Positions 1 through 11,955 of a stretch of DNA of 64,000 bases are shown here, piece after piece. The translations under genes were made by a program, and so were the position numbers. Source of the DNA: Phycomyces blakesleeanus NRRL 1555(-) (Eukaryota; Mucoromycota; Mucoromycetes; Mucorales; Phycomycetaceae); NCBI RefSeq assembly GCF_001638985.1, contig NW_017265160.1, forward strand, positions 652,624 to 716,623, written 5' to 3'. The notes beneath the pieces were generated by a model. That model had not been told where the DNA came from. It searched no databases and saw nothing but the letters and a program-made list of their open reading frames with translations. How positions within the stretch are numbered: position 1 is the stretch's first letter; every line of letters begins with the position of its first letter.

Positions 1-2155
1 GTGAAATACTTAGATTTACACTCCGCCTAAATTAGCTGGTATTTTTCATTCACCTTTTAAATACAAAAGAGGTCTAGCATATATTCCCATTAAAGTTTGG
101 TCATCATTTCTTAAATGGGGTGGTCAGTCCAAATAAAGCCACTCTGTGTGAGCCAATTATATCAAAGGTTCCCCAAGTTTTACTCAATCTCTATTGGTTA
201 GATATCTCGAAATTTGGGGAAACAGGTGGAGAAACAGGTGGAGAAACAGGTTTACAATTATAATCAGGCTTTTTATTTGGTATTTTATACAATCAATTTT
301 ATTATATAATTTTTCAATTTTTGGTTTATTTGATAGAAAAAAAATGGTTTCTAGATAAATATTTTGATTTCACAGTATCCTCTCCTTTTACACGTTTTGA
401 ACCCATTGGATATTTCTTGCTTGAAATCATCGCTCTATTTATTACCTGAACCAGACATTGAATACTAAATTGAAAGAAGAAAAGCACTGTTTAAGAACAG
501 CATCAACAATAATTAATGAATGCATAGAACATGCTATATAATATTACTTACAGTGTGATATACTCAATCAAAGTAATATCAATAAATACTTTGAGATAGT
601 CAAGATTCTAAAATATTTTTTCTTATAAGTACAGATATCAAAAAACATGCATTACATAACTTACAAATTGTGTAGATAGCGGACTAAAATAAAGAGTGTG
701 TCTAAAAAATATATTGAGAGAAGTATTTTTACAGATTAATAATGGAAAAAGATAGATTGAAGCAATAAAAAAACTTACCATCATACTCGATTTAGAAATG
801 AATAGAGCTAATGAGAAAGAGTGAAAATAACAAAAGAAAATAAAGGAAAATGATAGTCAGTGAAGAGCTTTGAGAGAATATCATTCTTACCTTGGTATTC
901 AATACTGTGTATGAAAAGACGCATAAGTGTCCTATTTATCAGCTACAAAATAATGTGAGAAAATATATAAAAAGAGAAAAAGAAAAAATAGGAAGTTGTT
1001 TCCTAGAGAATTCTCATAAGAAAAAATGTGGGCAGAAGAAAGAGATTCAAATAATTAGCAATACAAGTCACTTAATATGAGAAGAATGCACTTGTAAAAA
1101 AAATCAAAAAAGGCTTTACTTTTTGATATTTTGTCTACGAATTATTTGTTTTCTAAAAAAGCCCAATTATTTTGATTTCACGCCTTACAAAAGCTTGTGA
1201 AAATATCGCAGTTTATTATTTCTGTTATATATGTGGGGAAAACAAGATAGAAAATAAAACAAGTGCAGACGAGAGTATAGTGAGACTTTGTTTTATTAGA
1301 AGAAGTCAAAGAATCAGAAAGGAAATGCTGTTCTATTGCTATTAGTATTGTGCGTTTATATAGACATTGTATTTAGCTTGGTGATGATATGATGATATCA
1401 TGTAATGTCTGTTTCTCTACTATTATCTTCTATGATTTAGTTCTTATGTTTTTAGTGTTATTGACTAGAGTCTTAGTATTTGTTCTAGTATGTTCTTTAC
1501 ATAATTTCCTTGTATAAGGGAAGGTATATCTTTTAGTATTGTTACTAGTTGTTGGTAACTCAATGTACGTATTTATTGAGTGTCTGTACTTTTAAGTTAA
1601 ATCTACAATTATATTGAATACAACAATTGTAATGACTATGAGCAATTGAGTTTGAAGCGAGTGACTAATTTAGGCAACTAGTCGGAGAGAAGGGATTTTG
1701 AACTATAGAAAGATAATGTTTTATTGAAAAGAAGTGATAGCTATTTATATGAATAAAAGACGGGCAGAGATACAGACAGAAGATAATAGAGAAGAAGATT
1801 ATGCATTCACATGTACCTACTTTCAGTAGTCCTTTACTACTGCAAGCAGTACATCCTATCGGAGGTACAATTCATTTTGATGTTCACACAACACAATTTC
1901 AATCCAAAAAAGAACAGATTTTAGCATTCATCCAATAGAATAATAGAAGAATTACATTGCTGTTTAGAGTATAAAATCAGTCGAAAATGACACATGTTGA
2001 GTTTGTTGTGTGTGCAACTTGGTCAGAAAATAATAATAAAATATATTGAAGAAGAATTACAAATGTAATCCTGGAGTATGAGTTTGGGTAGGGAAGAGGA
2101 TAATAAATAGAAAGGTGAATATGGAAGAGATACAGAGTATTTAGAAAGGCAATTG
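1..2155. other. AT-rich non-coding stretch, no gene seen
   Basis: I see no supportable gene in this stretch. Reading frames are short and of biased composition. One small tandem repeat lies at 219-252, a 12-base unit (GTGGAGAAACAG type) in about three copies. From about 1.6 kb the plus strand becomes rich in A and G. Confidence 0.6.
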
Positions 2156-2159
2156 AATG

Positions 2160-2440
2160 TTCAACTTCACTCAGGACAGTTGAGGATGGAAAAAAAATAA
2201 AAGTGTTCAGGTAAAAGGTGAAAGGAGGTATAGGAACACTGTCGATTCACTCGGGACAATCCAAACAGATAAAACAGCAAGGCACAGGAAGGTAAGGTAG
2301 AAGAAGAGAATAAAAATACTGCTGATTTCACTCAGGACAATCAAGACAGATAGACAGCAAGGTATGAGAAGATAAGTTTAGAGAAGAATTTAAGAGAACA
2401 CTGTTGATTTCACTCAGGACAATTACACAGATACAAAGGG
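2160..2440. repeat. 81-base minisatellite, four copies
   Basis: The core TTCACTCAGGACA (one copy reads TTCACTCGGGACA) occurs near 2165, 2246, 2326 and 2408, at spacings of 81, 80 and 82 bases. The flanking parts of each unit (ACACTG before the core, ACAGATA and ACAGCAAGG after it) are also partly shared. No reading frame runs through it. Confidence 0.75.
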
Positions 2441-2533
2441 ACAGAAAGAGGAAAAAGAGGAAGAGGGTTTTGAACAGATATATAAGACTTTAATGCAATA
2501 TATGATTGCTTTCCTACGGGTCAGACAGAAAGC

Positions 2534-3076
2534 TGTGGTGATCCAGACACTTGAATGTTGGATTTATCACATATAAGAACATATTTATATTTGGATAGCA
2601 TAGTAGCTATCATCTTGTCAGTATAAAATATATATAAACAATTAAGTAATCAGCCCAATAATTATTACAGTTAGTACTGTAGATAATATCTTAAAGATTG
2701 TTAAGATAATTATATCATACTGCCAGGTAAACTGTGTCAGATCGATATGGAGCTAATTTAGTAGAAAGTCCTAAAGCTCTAGTATAAAAAAGAAAAGAAT
2801 AACTAAGAGCTAAAGAAGTACGATTTATGACCTGATGTCATAATCGTTACACTGACACTAGTTAAACAGTAAATACACTCTAATAACCAAATATAGTAAA
2901 GGAAGAAAGCCTTAAGAAACTAAGATGTAATGACAAGAGCAGATTGTGTTTTCTTATAAAAAAGAACACTTTTTATTTATGAATAAAGACAACTGATATA
3001 CAGTCTCAAAGTATTTCTATACGTCTCTATTACCAAATATTTTATTTTTCTATTGTTTCATACCTGAAATACCACA
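2534..3076. mobile_element. Solo LTR 1 of an LTR retrotransposon
   Basis: This 543-base block begins TGTGGTGAT and ends ATACCACA, so it has the 5'-TG...CA-3' inverted termini of an LTR. It is flanked on both sides by the 5-base sequence AAAGC (2529-2533 and 3077-3081), as expected for a retroviral-type integration. A second copy of the same length lies at 9162-9704, about 94% identical by eye. No gag or pol reading frame is attached to either copy. The clean duplication around this single LTR indicates a solo LTR left by recombination between the two LTRs of a full element. Confidence 0.85.
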
Positions 3077-3169
3077 AAAGCAATTCAGAGACAGTGATTT
3101 TAAGAGAGAGATAACTGATAATATTTATTGTAGTAAAAATAAATCTCTTATATATCTTTGAGAATTGAA

Positions 3170-4080
3170 AATAAAATGAAATAAAATATGAAAATGGAAT
3201 GTTTTTTTTAGAGATTGTAGATGTGACTTATAGCGTGAGAAGAGATAATATGTAAATGTGGGTAGATGTCAATGTCAAAATAGAAAGAGTGGGATAATGT
3301 TTGTGCTTTTTGGTAGAATGTAGGGGTAAGATGTTAGAATATAACAGTGCTGGTAATAAAAAGATAATAAAAATGAGATATAAGATGAGAGATGAATAGT
3401 AGTAATAGTGAAAGATAAATAGTGTGAAAAAAAGGGAACTGGGAGAATAAGTTGATAAAATAATGCAAGAGATACAAGTATGTTCAAGAGATGTGGATAG
3501 AGATAATTTACAATGAAAAAGATGTGCGATGTATATATATGAGAATGTGAGGAAAAGCTAGAAAAGAAAAAGGGAAGATGTATGTATAAAAGATAAAAAT
3601 GCCAAAAGGAGAATATATGCGGGAAAAATGAGAGTGATAATAAAAGAAGAAATATATATATATATATAAAACGTGACTATGAAGGGATGTGATAATGTAG
3701 ATGATGATGAGAAAAAATTGAAGAGGAAAATGGTTGGAGAAGAAGAGAGATGAATTAGGGTAGGCGGGGCTGAAGAACACATAACACCCATGTCAAAAAC
3801 ACACCCACTGAGGTTTCTCCTAAATATGAAATTTTCTTGTCGAAACTAAATTTTCTATTGGCTTAGAGTATGGATTGAGATTAAACATGAAAAGCTTCAG
3901 ATTTGGGGGGGGGGGGGGGGGGCAAAATGATAAGACATATGCCAGAAAAGAATGAAATAATATTTTTGTGTACAATAAATAAAATTCAGGTGATATAAAT
4001 ATATGAAATGGGGGGAGAATGACAGAGAGTTGGAAAACAGAAGATTTAATTAGACAAAATTTATTGGAAAACATAATTTT
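3170..4080. other. Purine-rich, strand-asymmetric tract with an 18-base G run
   Basis: Across about 900 bases the plus strand is strongly enriched in A and G, so the minus strand yields artificial Phe/Ser/Tyr/Leu-rich frames. The tract holds a TA dinucleotide run near 3652-3668 and an uninterrupted run of 18 G at 3905-3922. I see no coding signal. The minus-strand frames here look like products of composition. Confidence 0.6.
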
Positions 4081-5330
4081 TCTCTAAGTCATTTTCATCA
4101 TTTATGTTTTTTTGCCATGTCATTGAACATCCTCAACTGCATGCCATAATATAGAGCATTAAGAAATATTTTTCTATTATTTTTTGAGTAATCAAAGTAA
4201 ATAATAATGGTCTAGCTAATGCCAACATTACTATAGTAGATTTTAATGAGAACTATATTATATAAGTTTGCAATGTCACAGTAATTGTCAGCAATAATGA
4301 CAAAAGTTTATGTTAATTTTATTGCTGTTATATTATTTTTGATGTACCATTAACATTATTATATTCTTTTATAATCATTTCGACTTTCTTTAATAGTAAT
4401 ACTGCTAAGAATATAGCAAAAAAGTACTCATATACACTGATTCTTGACATAGTGCCACCACTCATAAGATCCCGAAACTACTAAAAAACAAAGGGACATA
4501 ATAGACTTTAGGCTAATTTTCCAATTGTTTACTTGTCTCTTTTTTTTATTATTTTCATGTCATCGTTTAAAGGTAAACCACAAGTATAATCTAGCCAGAA
4601 AATACTACATCATGGAAGTTTATTAAAGTGAGTACTATTTCTATTATGCATCTCTTTGAATTCTTACTAAATCATAATCTTGCTAGACTTCAAAGGCGAT
4701 GCAAAGATGAGATTATAGAACCAAATCTTATCAGCAGAGCAATGATAATTATCCAGATACATAATCGGCTTTTTTGCCATAGAAACATTAGATATGGACT
4801 AAATATACATATTAAAACAGTACACCATCTATGCTCCATATTCTAATTATTTCTTTACTTTTCTTAGGTAAGTTTTTAATAATAGCTAGTAGATATACAC
4901 GCAGTATAAAAAGGTATTTTCTGCTTAAATAAACATTCTGTAAATTGTTATATTAATATACTTTCTTATTTATTAGCTTTCTCATATCTGTAAAAGCTGC
5001 TTTCATTAAGAAATGGCTTGTATCTTATAAGATACTTAGTAGAATTACTTCTTTTTTTGAAACAAAATAAAATATATCTTTTTGAGCCCAAAAAATAATT
5101 TCCAATGTTTGCACCCTCTCTCCCAATTCTACTATTTGAGGAAGACCCCCCTTGAAACTTGTCTGAGTTTCCTAAAAAGGAAACCCTTATCGACATTTTT
5201 TTTTCTTTTTCATTGTTGAGATTAAAAAAACTTCAGTGGGTGTAAATAAGATTTTAGTCTATTATTTCCCCTATTGCAACTAATGTTTCTGAGAGTGAAA
5301 TCATATAATTTTTGCAGTGGTACTTGTAGA
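4081..5330. other. Non-coding stretch, nothing recognised
   Basis: AT-rich sequence with only short frames (the longest about 75 codons) that resemble nothing else in the window. No inverted-repeat termini or structured repeats were seen. Confidence 0.5.
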
Positions 5331-5334
5331 AATG

Positions 5335-5530
5335 TCGGAAAAGATTTTTTAACCAATAGAATCACTGAAGATAGAAGAAATTATAACTTCAGGCTCGTAG
5401 ATTCTTCAGAAAATATGCTTTGTGGGATTTCAGATTGTCTTTGCATCTAATCCAATCAATTTCTCTAAATATGGTAAATCTATACCTTTTTAGGTACTGC
5501 AATTCTTCTTATAATTAGTATAACAAACAC
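5335..5530. repeat. Dispersed repeat, copy 1
   Basis: The segment from about 5415 matches the segment from about 11215 in the same orientation. Shared landmarks include TTTCAGATT, GCATCTAATCCAATCAA, a CTAAATAT block and TCTATA followed by CTTTTTAG. I estimate roughly 80% identity over about 110 bases. The family is unidentified. Confidence 0.55.
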
Positions 5531-5954
5531 TGTAGGAAATAGCAGTGTTTAAACTCCGAACCTGCAACAAAGTTGCCAACCTGCAACTTTCTTCTAAGCC
5601 AATAGGAATCAATATTTAATAACTCTGGATCTGCAACAGAGTTGTAGGTTTACTATACCAAAAAAATAGGAGTTTTAGAGGTGGTTTCACAGGTGGTTCT
5701 GGAGGGGAAGCCAGGGCGCGTTTTGTGTCCTCCCTCCTTTTTTCCAACCCTGAGTTCATGTGCATTTTAATACATCTCTGCTTATTGGTAGTTTTAAGAT
5801 TCTATTAATATATTGATAACCTTTTCTTTTGCTAATATTTTTCTTTCAATTGGACAAAACTTCTTTAAGTATAGTTGAAATATTATATGCCATTAGTTAC
5901 TACTAATTCATTATTCTTTTAATTTAGATTCTTTTAAATATTTCTTGCTTAATC

Positions 5955-6160
5955 ATTGTTTTTATTGGATAAGACATAATTGCACTGTAGTGTATTTTAT
6001 AAAAATACATTTTTATTGGTTTCTCAAATGAATATATTTTTTATTTATTGTTTTTATTGGTTATTATAATATAATTACATTTTATATATCACTTTTATTG
6101 GCTGGTATGATAGACATTACATTTTATACATCATTTTTATTGGTTATAAACAGTCAAATA
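5955..6160. repeat. Tandem repeat with TTTTTATTGG core, about five copies
   Basis: Five successive units start with TTTTTATTGG near 5958, 6009, 6051, 6095 and 6137, spaced about 42-51 bases. Each is followed by an AT-rich part containing TTACATTTTATA or a variant. On the minus strand the core contains CCAAT. Confidence 0.65.
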
Positions 6161-7104
6161 CATCATATACTTTAAATATTAAATATACTACTTTATGCTG
6201 TAGCGGATGATTACTTACAATTGCCTCCTTTGACAGCCTTTCCAGAGATGACTGACTCTTGCAATGGATGCCCAATTTTGATGACATCAGGTGAAATCTA
6301 CACCAGCCCTCTTAAGTATGTTTGCATGTTTATTGCAAATCATTGTTCAATCACATGAAGATATGGACCTCCAACTAGGACGAGGGCCAAGAGCTTGTAC
6401 AGAAGGAAGGGTGGCTAACTCGTTACACACAAGTTTTGTACAGGTCCTGAGTGTTGTTTTTTTGGATGCTGTAACCTTGATTCCAAGATGTTGACTCATG
6501 ATTTAGTAAACATGCTTTAAAGTGACATTACAAATGTTGATCACAGGTTTGAAAATAAACCCACTTGAAGTCTATTGAAGTTAAAATTAGTTTTCAGCAA
6601 TACTGTTTTGAGTTGAACTTACATTAATAAACAAAGAGAGATTTTGCTTTGGAGATTCTTTGATCATTATTTCATTTCCAAGGCTGTTAATATCCATCTT
6701 AATTTGTTCTTGATTGGCATGTAAGACAGATAACTGGAGCTGAATGGCTAGGAGTAAAGATTCGATGATGTTATCTGTGTCATTCATATTGTGAATATTG
6801 TTTACTTGAGAAAAAAAATGTCATTATGAAAATAAGATATAAAGAAAAAAATTTCAATGATCTACTATTAGTTTCATAACAATATAGATTGAATCTATTG
6901 GGTTGGTTTCAGTGAATATCAATTTTGCTTACCGTGCTTATATGACGACATGATATATATATGTTTTACTTTTTCTTCTGAGCTTATATTCAAGTTACTG
7001 CACCATTATTGTCTTCAAGTTAATCATTATAAAAGAGTTCAGACTTGAAAGCAAATATCTCTATTCTTACCCATACTTCAAAAGAATAAATTCAAATTAA
7101 CAAA

Positions 7105-8990
7105 ATGTCTACAATCACAAAGCTTTCCCACCACGAGTGCAGTATCTGCCACAAATGCTACACAAACAAGAAACTTGTAGCCAAGTGTGAAGTTCAGTGC
7201 CTGGAAAAAGTTTATAAAGAAATGAATAACACCCAAAGTTTGCAAGTTGCTTCTGTTTCTGAGCAGAGTAATCTTATCTTGAATTTTGCATCTAACTCAA
7301 CCTTGAAGTAAGTCTATAAATTATAATGATGCAACTAAATAAAATATATTAATTCTTTAATAATTAAACAGAGAAAGCACCAACATGAGCATCAATGAGA
7401 ATATTACTCCTTCCATTATCAACAAAATTGATGAGCCCATGATAAGAAAGATAAATATACAAATGTATTCAATGTACTAATTATTGTTTGCCTTATTAAA
7501 GTATGATATTGAACATGAGGATTCTATGGAAAATGATTTGACAATCATGGATGTTACTGAAAATGTCATTGACAATACTCCTCCTCAGTTGGCCTATGAC
7601 TTTAGTGCTCCTGTTCCTGTTTCTGGCTATGCTGATGCAAAGAATCTCAAGCTTATGAAGATCATCAAGGAGTTTGACATTTCCCAGAAGGCCCACATTA
7701 GTCTTGCAAAAGACTTCAATGAAATTCTCAGTAAATCAAGTGAGATATCATACAGAGTTTTAACTCCCTACCTTGGTACCAAGCTTCTTTCTCGATTTCT
7801 TGGTGTTGATGAGGAGACATACCACATTTGTTGCAATAGGTGTATGCTGTACAACAACAATCAGCAAACGGAGTGCCCACATTGTGACAAAGCCTATTAC
7901 AACACTGGCAAGAGAAGCCAAGACACTAGTGAGAATCCAATTCCTGCCAGCACAATGATACAGCTTCCTCTGGGTAGACAGCTTGCACTTGCTTTGGTCA
8001 ACGACTGCACCAGAAAAGAGATTCTCTATCACCACCATCATAAGCAGAAGACTGATGGCAGCATTTCCAATGTCTTTGACAGACAGGCATACCAGTCAAA
8101 GAAACATCTTTTCTCGGGTGTAAATGACATTGTCATTTTGCTGTCTGTTGATGGGTTTGCTCCCCATAGTGTTCTGGGTTTTGTAACCATTGTCCACGTT
8201 ACTAATCTCAATCTTCCCCCAATGATCTGCTATGAGCAAAGCCGTATGATCCAAGTTGCGATCATCTCTGGTCCCAAAGCATCCACCAATCTCTGGTTAT
8301 TTCTGGAGCCTGTTCTGAAAGAACTTCAGGTTCTCCAAGCCAGTGAAATGGTTGTGAAAAAACCATCTAGAGATATTAGTGCAAAAGTCTATATACTAAT
8401 AACAACTGGCGACATCCCAGCTCTGAAAAAGATGACTTGTCATGTGGGCTATATGAGTAAGAATGGCTGCTGCATCTGCCACATTGTGGGTCGATCTCCT
8501 GGCCATAGCCAATTTTTCCAAATGACATCTGCTATCATCATGCACACACTGGAAAGTTTCAAGCACTTTGATGAGATGGTCTCATCTAGCAAAAAAGGGT
8601 TAACTGGCCAATCTCCCTTCTCCTTACTGGATTCCTTCTCTGGTCCATTCTTCTTTGCATTAGATGAAATGCATGACATTTGTCACGGCATTGGCAAACA
8701 GGTCTGGGGGCTCGTGTGTGGCAAGTATGGAAAAGATCATCCTCTCTTTCTCCCTTGCTGCTCAGAAAGAAATTGGTACTGCCATGGTGTCACCTAGAAG
8801 AAGTATTCTGACATCTTTCCATGGTGCATGGATCAACATTGCAACAAGATCAGGGTACTTCCGGGCTGTAGACTGGGCTGACTTCATCTTGTTTGTTATC
8901 CCCACGCTTGTGGCAGAGCGTGTCCGTGACCAAGCTGCCCATAAGGCATTGCTTGACCTGGTGCAGATATGCAACCTACTCATGAGCTGA
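7105..8990 (+). pseudogene. tnp2-type transposase relic Z
   Basis: A first exon (7105-7311) carries a Cys-rich start with a CxxC pair and is followed by GTAAGT. The main frame (7484-8797) has a zinc-ribbon-like CCxxC...CPHC segment near residues 115-135. It is followed by the two motifs that define the family here: a V-D-G-F block (first catalytic Asp, as in Transposase_21/tnp2 proteins) and a T-G-D-I-P-A block (second Asp) next to a CCICH cluster. The match continues after a frameshift near 8757, in the frame that ends at 8990 (motif VDWADFILFVIPT). A further exon seems to start near 9092 and is cut off by the LTR at 9162. Its closest relative in the window is relic Y. It is broken by one frameshift and lacks its C-terminal third. 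Confidence 0.75.
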
Positions 8991-9161
8991 GAGTTATCAG
9001 CAGAAGAGAAAACCTTGATCAAAACGCAAGCTTTAATTATAATTAATTTTATTATTTTATAACTTGTGTTAACTTATCTTTTTTTTTTAGAAATCTCATC
9101 GCATGGAGTGCATATCTGGAAGCCTCACTAGCTAAAGAAGAGATCTAGCTCAAGGTCTTTA

Positions 9162-9704
9162 TGTGGTGATCTAGATACTTGGATGTTGGGCTTATCACAT
9201 ATAAGAACATATTCATATTGGGATAGCATAGTAGCTATCATCTTATCAGTATAATATATATATAAACAATTAAGTAATCAGCCCAATAATTATTACAGTT
9301 AGTACTGTAGATAATATCTCAAAGATTGTTAAGATAATTATATCATACTGCCAAGTAAACTGTGTCAGAGTGATATGGAGCTAATTTAGTAGGAAGTTCT
9401 AAAGCTCTAGTGTAAAAGAGAAAAGAATAACTAAGAGCTAAAGAAGTACAATTTATGACTTGATGTCATAATTGTAACACTGACATTAGTTAAGCAGTAA
9501 ATACACTCTAATAACCAAATATAGTAAAGGAAGAAAGCCTTAAGAAACTAAGACGTAATGACAAGAGCAGATTGTGTTTTCTTATAAAAAGGGACACTTT
9601 TTATTTATGAATAAAGAAAACTGATATACAGTCTCAAAGTATTTCTATACATCTCTATTATCAAATATTTTATTTTTCTATTGTTTCGTACCTGAAATAC
9701 CACA
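9162..9704. mobile_element. LTR copy 2, without matching duplication
   Basis: Same family, orientation and length (543 bases) as the LTR at 2534-3076, with about 30 differences that are mostly transitions. It begins TGTGGTGAT and ends ATACCACA. The flanking 5-mers differ (CTTTA on the left, GGTAA on the right). The tnp2 relic on its left stops at the LTR and does not resume on its right. This suggests recombination between elements, or a deletion starting at the LTR. Confidence 0.75.
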
Positions 9705-9900
9705 GGTAAGGTGGTGTCATAGATTTCATATGCGATCAAAATCTTTTCCACAAAGTGAGCAGATCTTTCCAATATTGTCAAAGGCAAAATTATGTTGACC
9801 TGGTCCTTTAGGAGCAGAAACTACCACCCTAGGATTTTTTGGGTAATTAATAATACGCTGCATCACAGGGCTTTTGTGATGCAACGTATTGTCTAATGTG
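9705..9900 (-). pseudogene. Minus-strand coding fragment with a CxxC motif
   Basis: Directly right of LTR 2 the minus strand reads a short stretch of protein-like sequence containing C-S-L-C-G-K-D-F-D, resembling the start of a Cys2His2 finger. It breaks after about 30 residues. No function can be assigned. It could be a remnant of the retrotransposon interior or of the flanking locus. Confidence 0.3.
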
Positions 9901-10377
9901 ATAAAGGAGTATAGATGACCATCGTATATTTATTTATTTCTGCATCTTGAAACAACAAGTCGATTTCTTTCAGAAACCAATGAAAAGTGTTATTCATGTA
10001 ACCAGTAATAAGCATATAATGGTCTTCAAAAACCAATGAAATTCATTAATTTATTACAGTTTAGCTTGACACAAAAAAAAACATTGAGTGCCTTTTTTTG
10101 TTTCATACAACTTTTTTCATTTTTCTAAAGATCAGGCAACAAATAACATATGATCTTGCTACTCATTAGCTAATTATACTACAGATCAACTCTGATCCTC
10201 CCACATGATTAAGATTTTAAAAGGTATTGCTAATGATGTGATTCTATTACGAGTTCTGATTAATAAAATCCAATTGAAGTATAATAGGGCATGTGAATTC
10301 TTGACATAAAGAGATATGTAAAGAACCTTGCTCATATACTGATTTTATTCATACTAACATAAATATATGTCTTCTTC

Positions 10378-10436
10378 TTTTTTGCTTTGTTTTGCTTTGC
10401 TTTGTTTTGTTTTTGTTTTGTTTTGCTTTGTTTTAG
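10378..10436. repeat. TTTGC/TTTGT pentanucleotide tract
   Basis: A run of alternating TTTGC, TTTTGT and TTTGT units on the plus strand. Simple-sequence repeat with no coding potential. Confidence 0.8.
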
Positions 10437-10702
10437 ATTCAATTAATATGTGGTAAATCATCTAAAACATAATAATCTTCATCAAAAGTCCATGTACTAA
10501 TGATCTTTGTTTTTTTTGCAGGTTTGACATTTTTGGTTGGATTTGAAACTTGTCCTTCCAATAGCTTTTTTGTTTTTATTTTAAAAACATTAATATGGTT
10601 TTTGCTTTCAAACATGCAATTGGTTTTTCAAAATTCTACTTGCTTTTGTTTCTGGAAACACTTTCAGAATAGCTATTGGATATTTCTAGCTGCTAGTGCA
10701 AG

Positions 10703-10743
10703 CATATCTACCCTACAGTAGCAGCTACTGCAGGGTAGGTATG
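10703..10743. repeat. 19-base inverted repeat (hairpin), 3-base loop
   Basis: The arms at 10703-10721 and 10725-10743 pair with two mismatches around the loop CAG. The inner stem is CTACCCTACAGTAG against CTACTGCAGGGTAG. It stands alone in AT-rich sequence and is not followed by a T run typical of a simple terminator. Confidence 0.6.
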
Positions 10744-11129
10744 GGAAGCCTAAAATTATATACCCCCAATATTTTCAACCCATAAAAATAAATAAAATCG
10801 TATTTTACCAGCTAATTTTTTTTGCAATCTCATTTATCAATTTTGCGATTCTTTTGGATCTGAAACTTCAAAAAAAAGTTATTCCCAAAATGGTAACATA
10901 AACTCATGGGCTGAATGACAAAATTGTTACACAAAAAATCTGCCATGGTGTTTGTCTATTAGAAGATTTAATTTTAGGTAGTCAATCTGCTTTTTGTCAA
11001 TCTTTTCAAAAAACAGAGATTTTCTTGTTTCATTTTGAATTTTTGGTGATTTTTTAATTATTATAGACCAAAAGCAAAGTCACGAATTCAAAAAACTGTC
11101 CCTATTTGCCATAGTAGTTGGCAACTGTC

Positions 11130-11335
11130 TTCTAGATCAATAACATGCTAGACATTAACCTATAAGTCTTACTTTTAGGCAGATACTATTTATGAGATTT
11201 CAGATTATGTCAAATATGATTTATGGAATTTCAGATTATTCTTGCATCTAATCCAATCAAATAATCTAAATATAGCAAGTCTATATCTTTTTAGATATCC
11301 TTATTCTTCTAATAATTGGTTCAACAAATACACAA
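11130..11335. repeat. Dispersed repeat, copy 2
   Basis: Second copy of the repeat at 5335-5530. The best match is 11215-11335, with the shared blocks TTTCAGATT, GCATCTAATCCAATCAA and CTTTTTAGATA. It lies upstream of element A. Confidence 0.55.
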
Positions 11336-11955
11336 TTTTGTATTGGAATTTTATGATTTCTTTATTTTTATTTTATTTCTTGATTCATAAAACCAATAAA
11401 TAAAGAAGTACATAAAGAAGTATATAAAAAAGTACATAAAGAAGGAATAACTTATATATTTAATATATTAAAAGCTCTAGTTATAACATTTCTAAATATA
11501 TATATAAATATATGCTTTACTTTTTGTTATTTTTACATAAAGAAAAGCTCTTTCTATTCTTCAAACATGATATTATTTAAGAGTGCATGAATTTTTAAAT
11601 TTTTGTTATTTTTCAAAATATAATATATATTTTAATGCTTTAGTGATAAAAGTCTAGCAGATTTCTATTTCTGAGAGAGTATCACTAGAAAAACATACGG
11701 GAATTACCATGTACAAAGTTAAATTATAACAATAGAAAATCTGGGGTATTTTTTCATCTCAGCTTTTTTTGTGTGTTCAAGATGAAAACACTGTTTTCCG
11801 GTTTTCTATTGGCTTGGATACAACAGGCGAAAATATTATTTATTATTATTATTATAAAGACATAACATTTCATTATAAAGACATAGTAAATTTAGTAAAC
11901 GTTGTACTTGTTTCCTTTTTCTCTTAACACTTCAAAGTAAAAATAAATAAACATT

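Noticed and set aside
3275..3791. Overlapping minus-strand frames rich in Phe, Ser, Tyr and Leu
   Set aside because: They come from the purine bias of the plus strand and have no motif or paralogue.
2534..9704. The two 543-base repeats as the paired LTRs of one retrotransposon
   Set aside because: Copy 1 has its own AAAGC duplication on both sides, and the sequence between the copies holds a DNA transposon relic with no gag or pol. They are separate copies.
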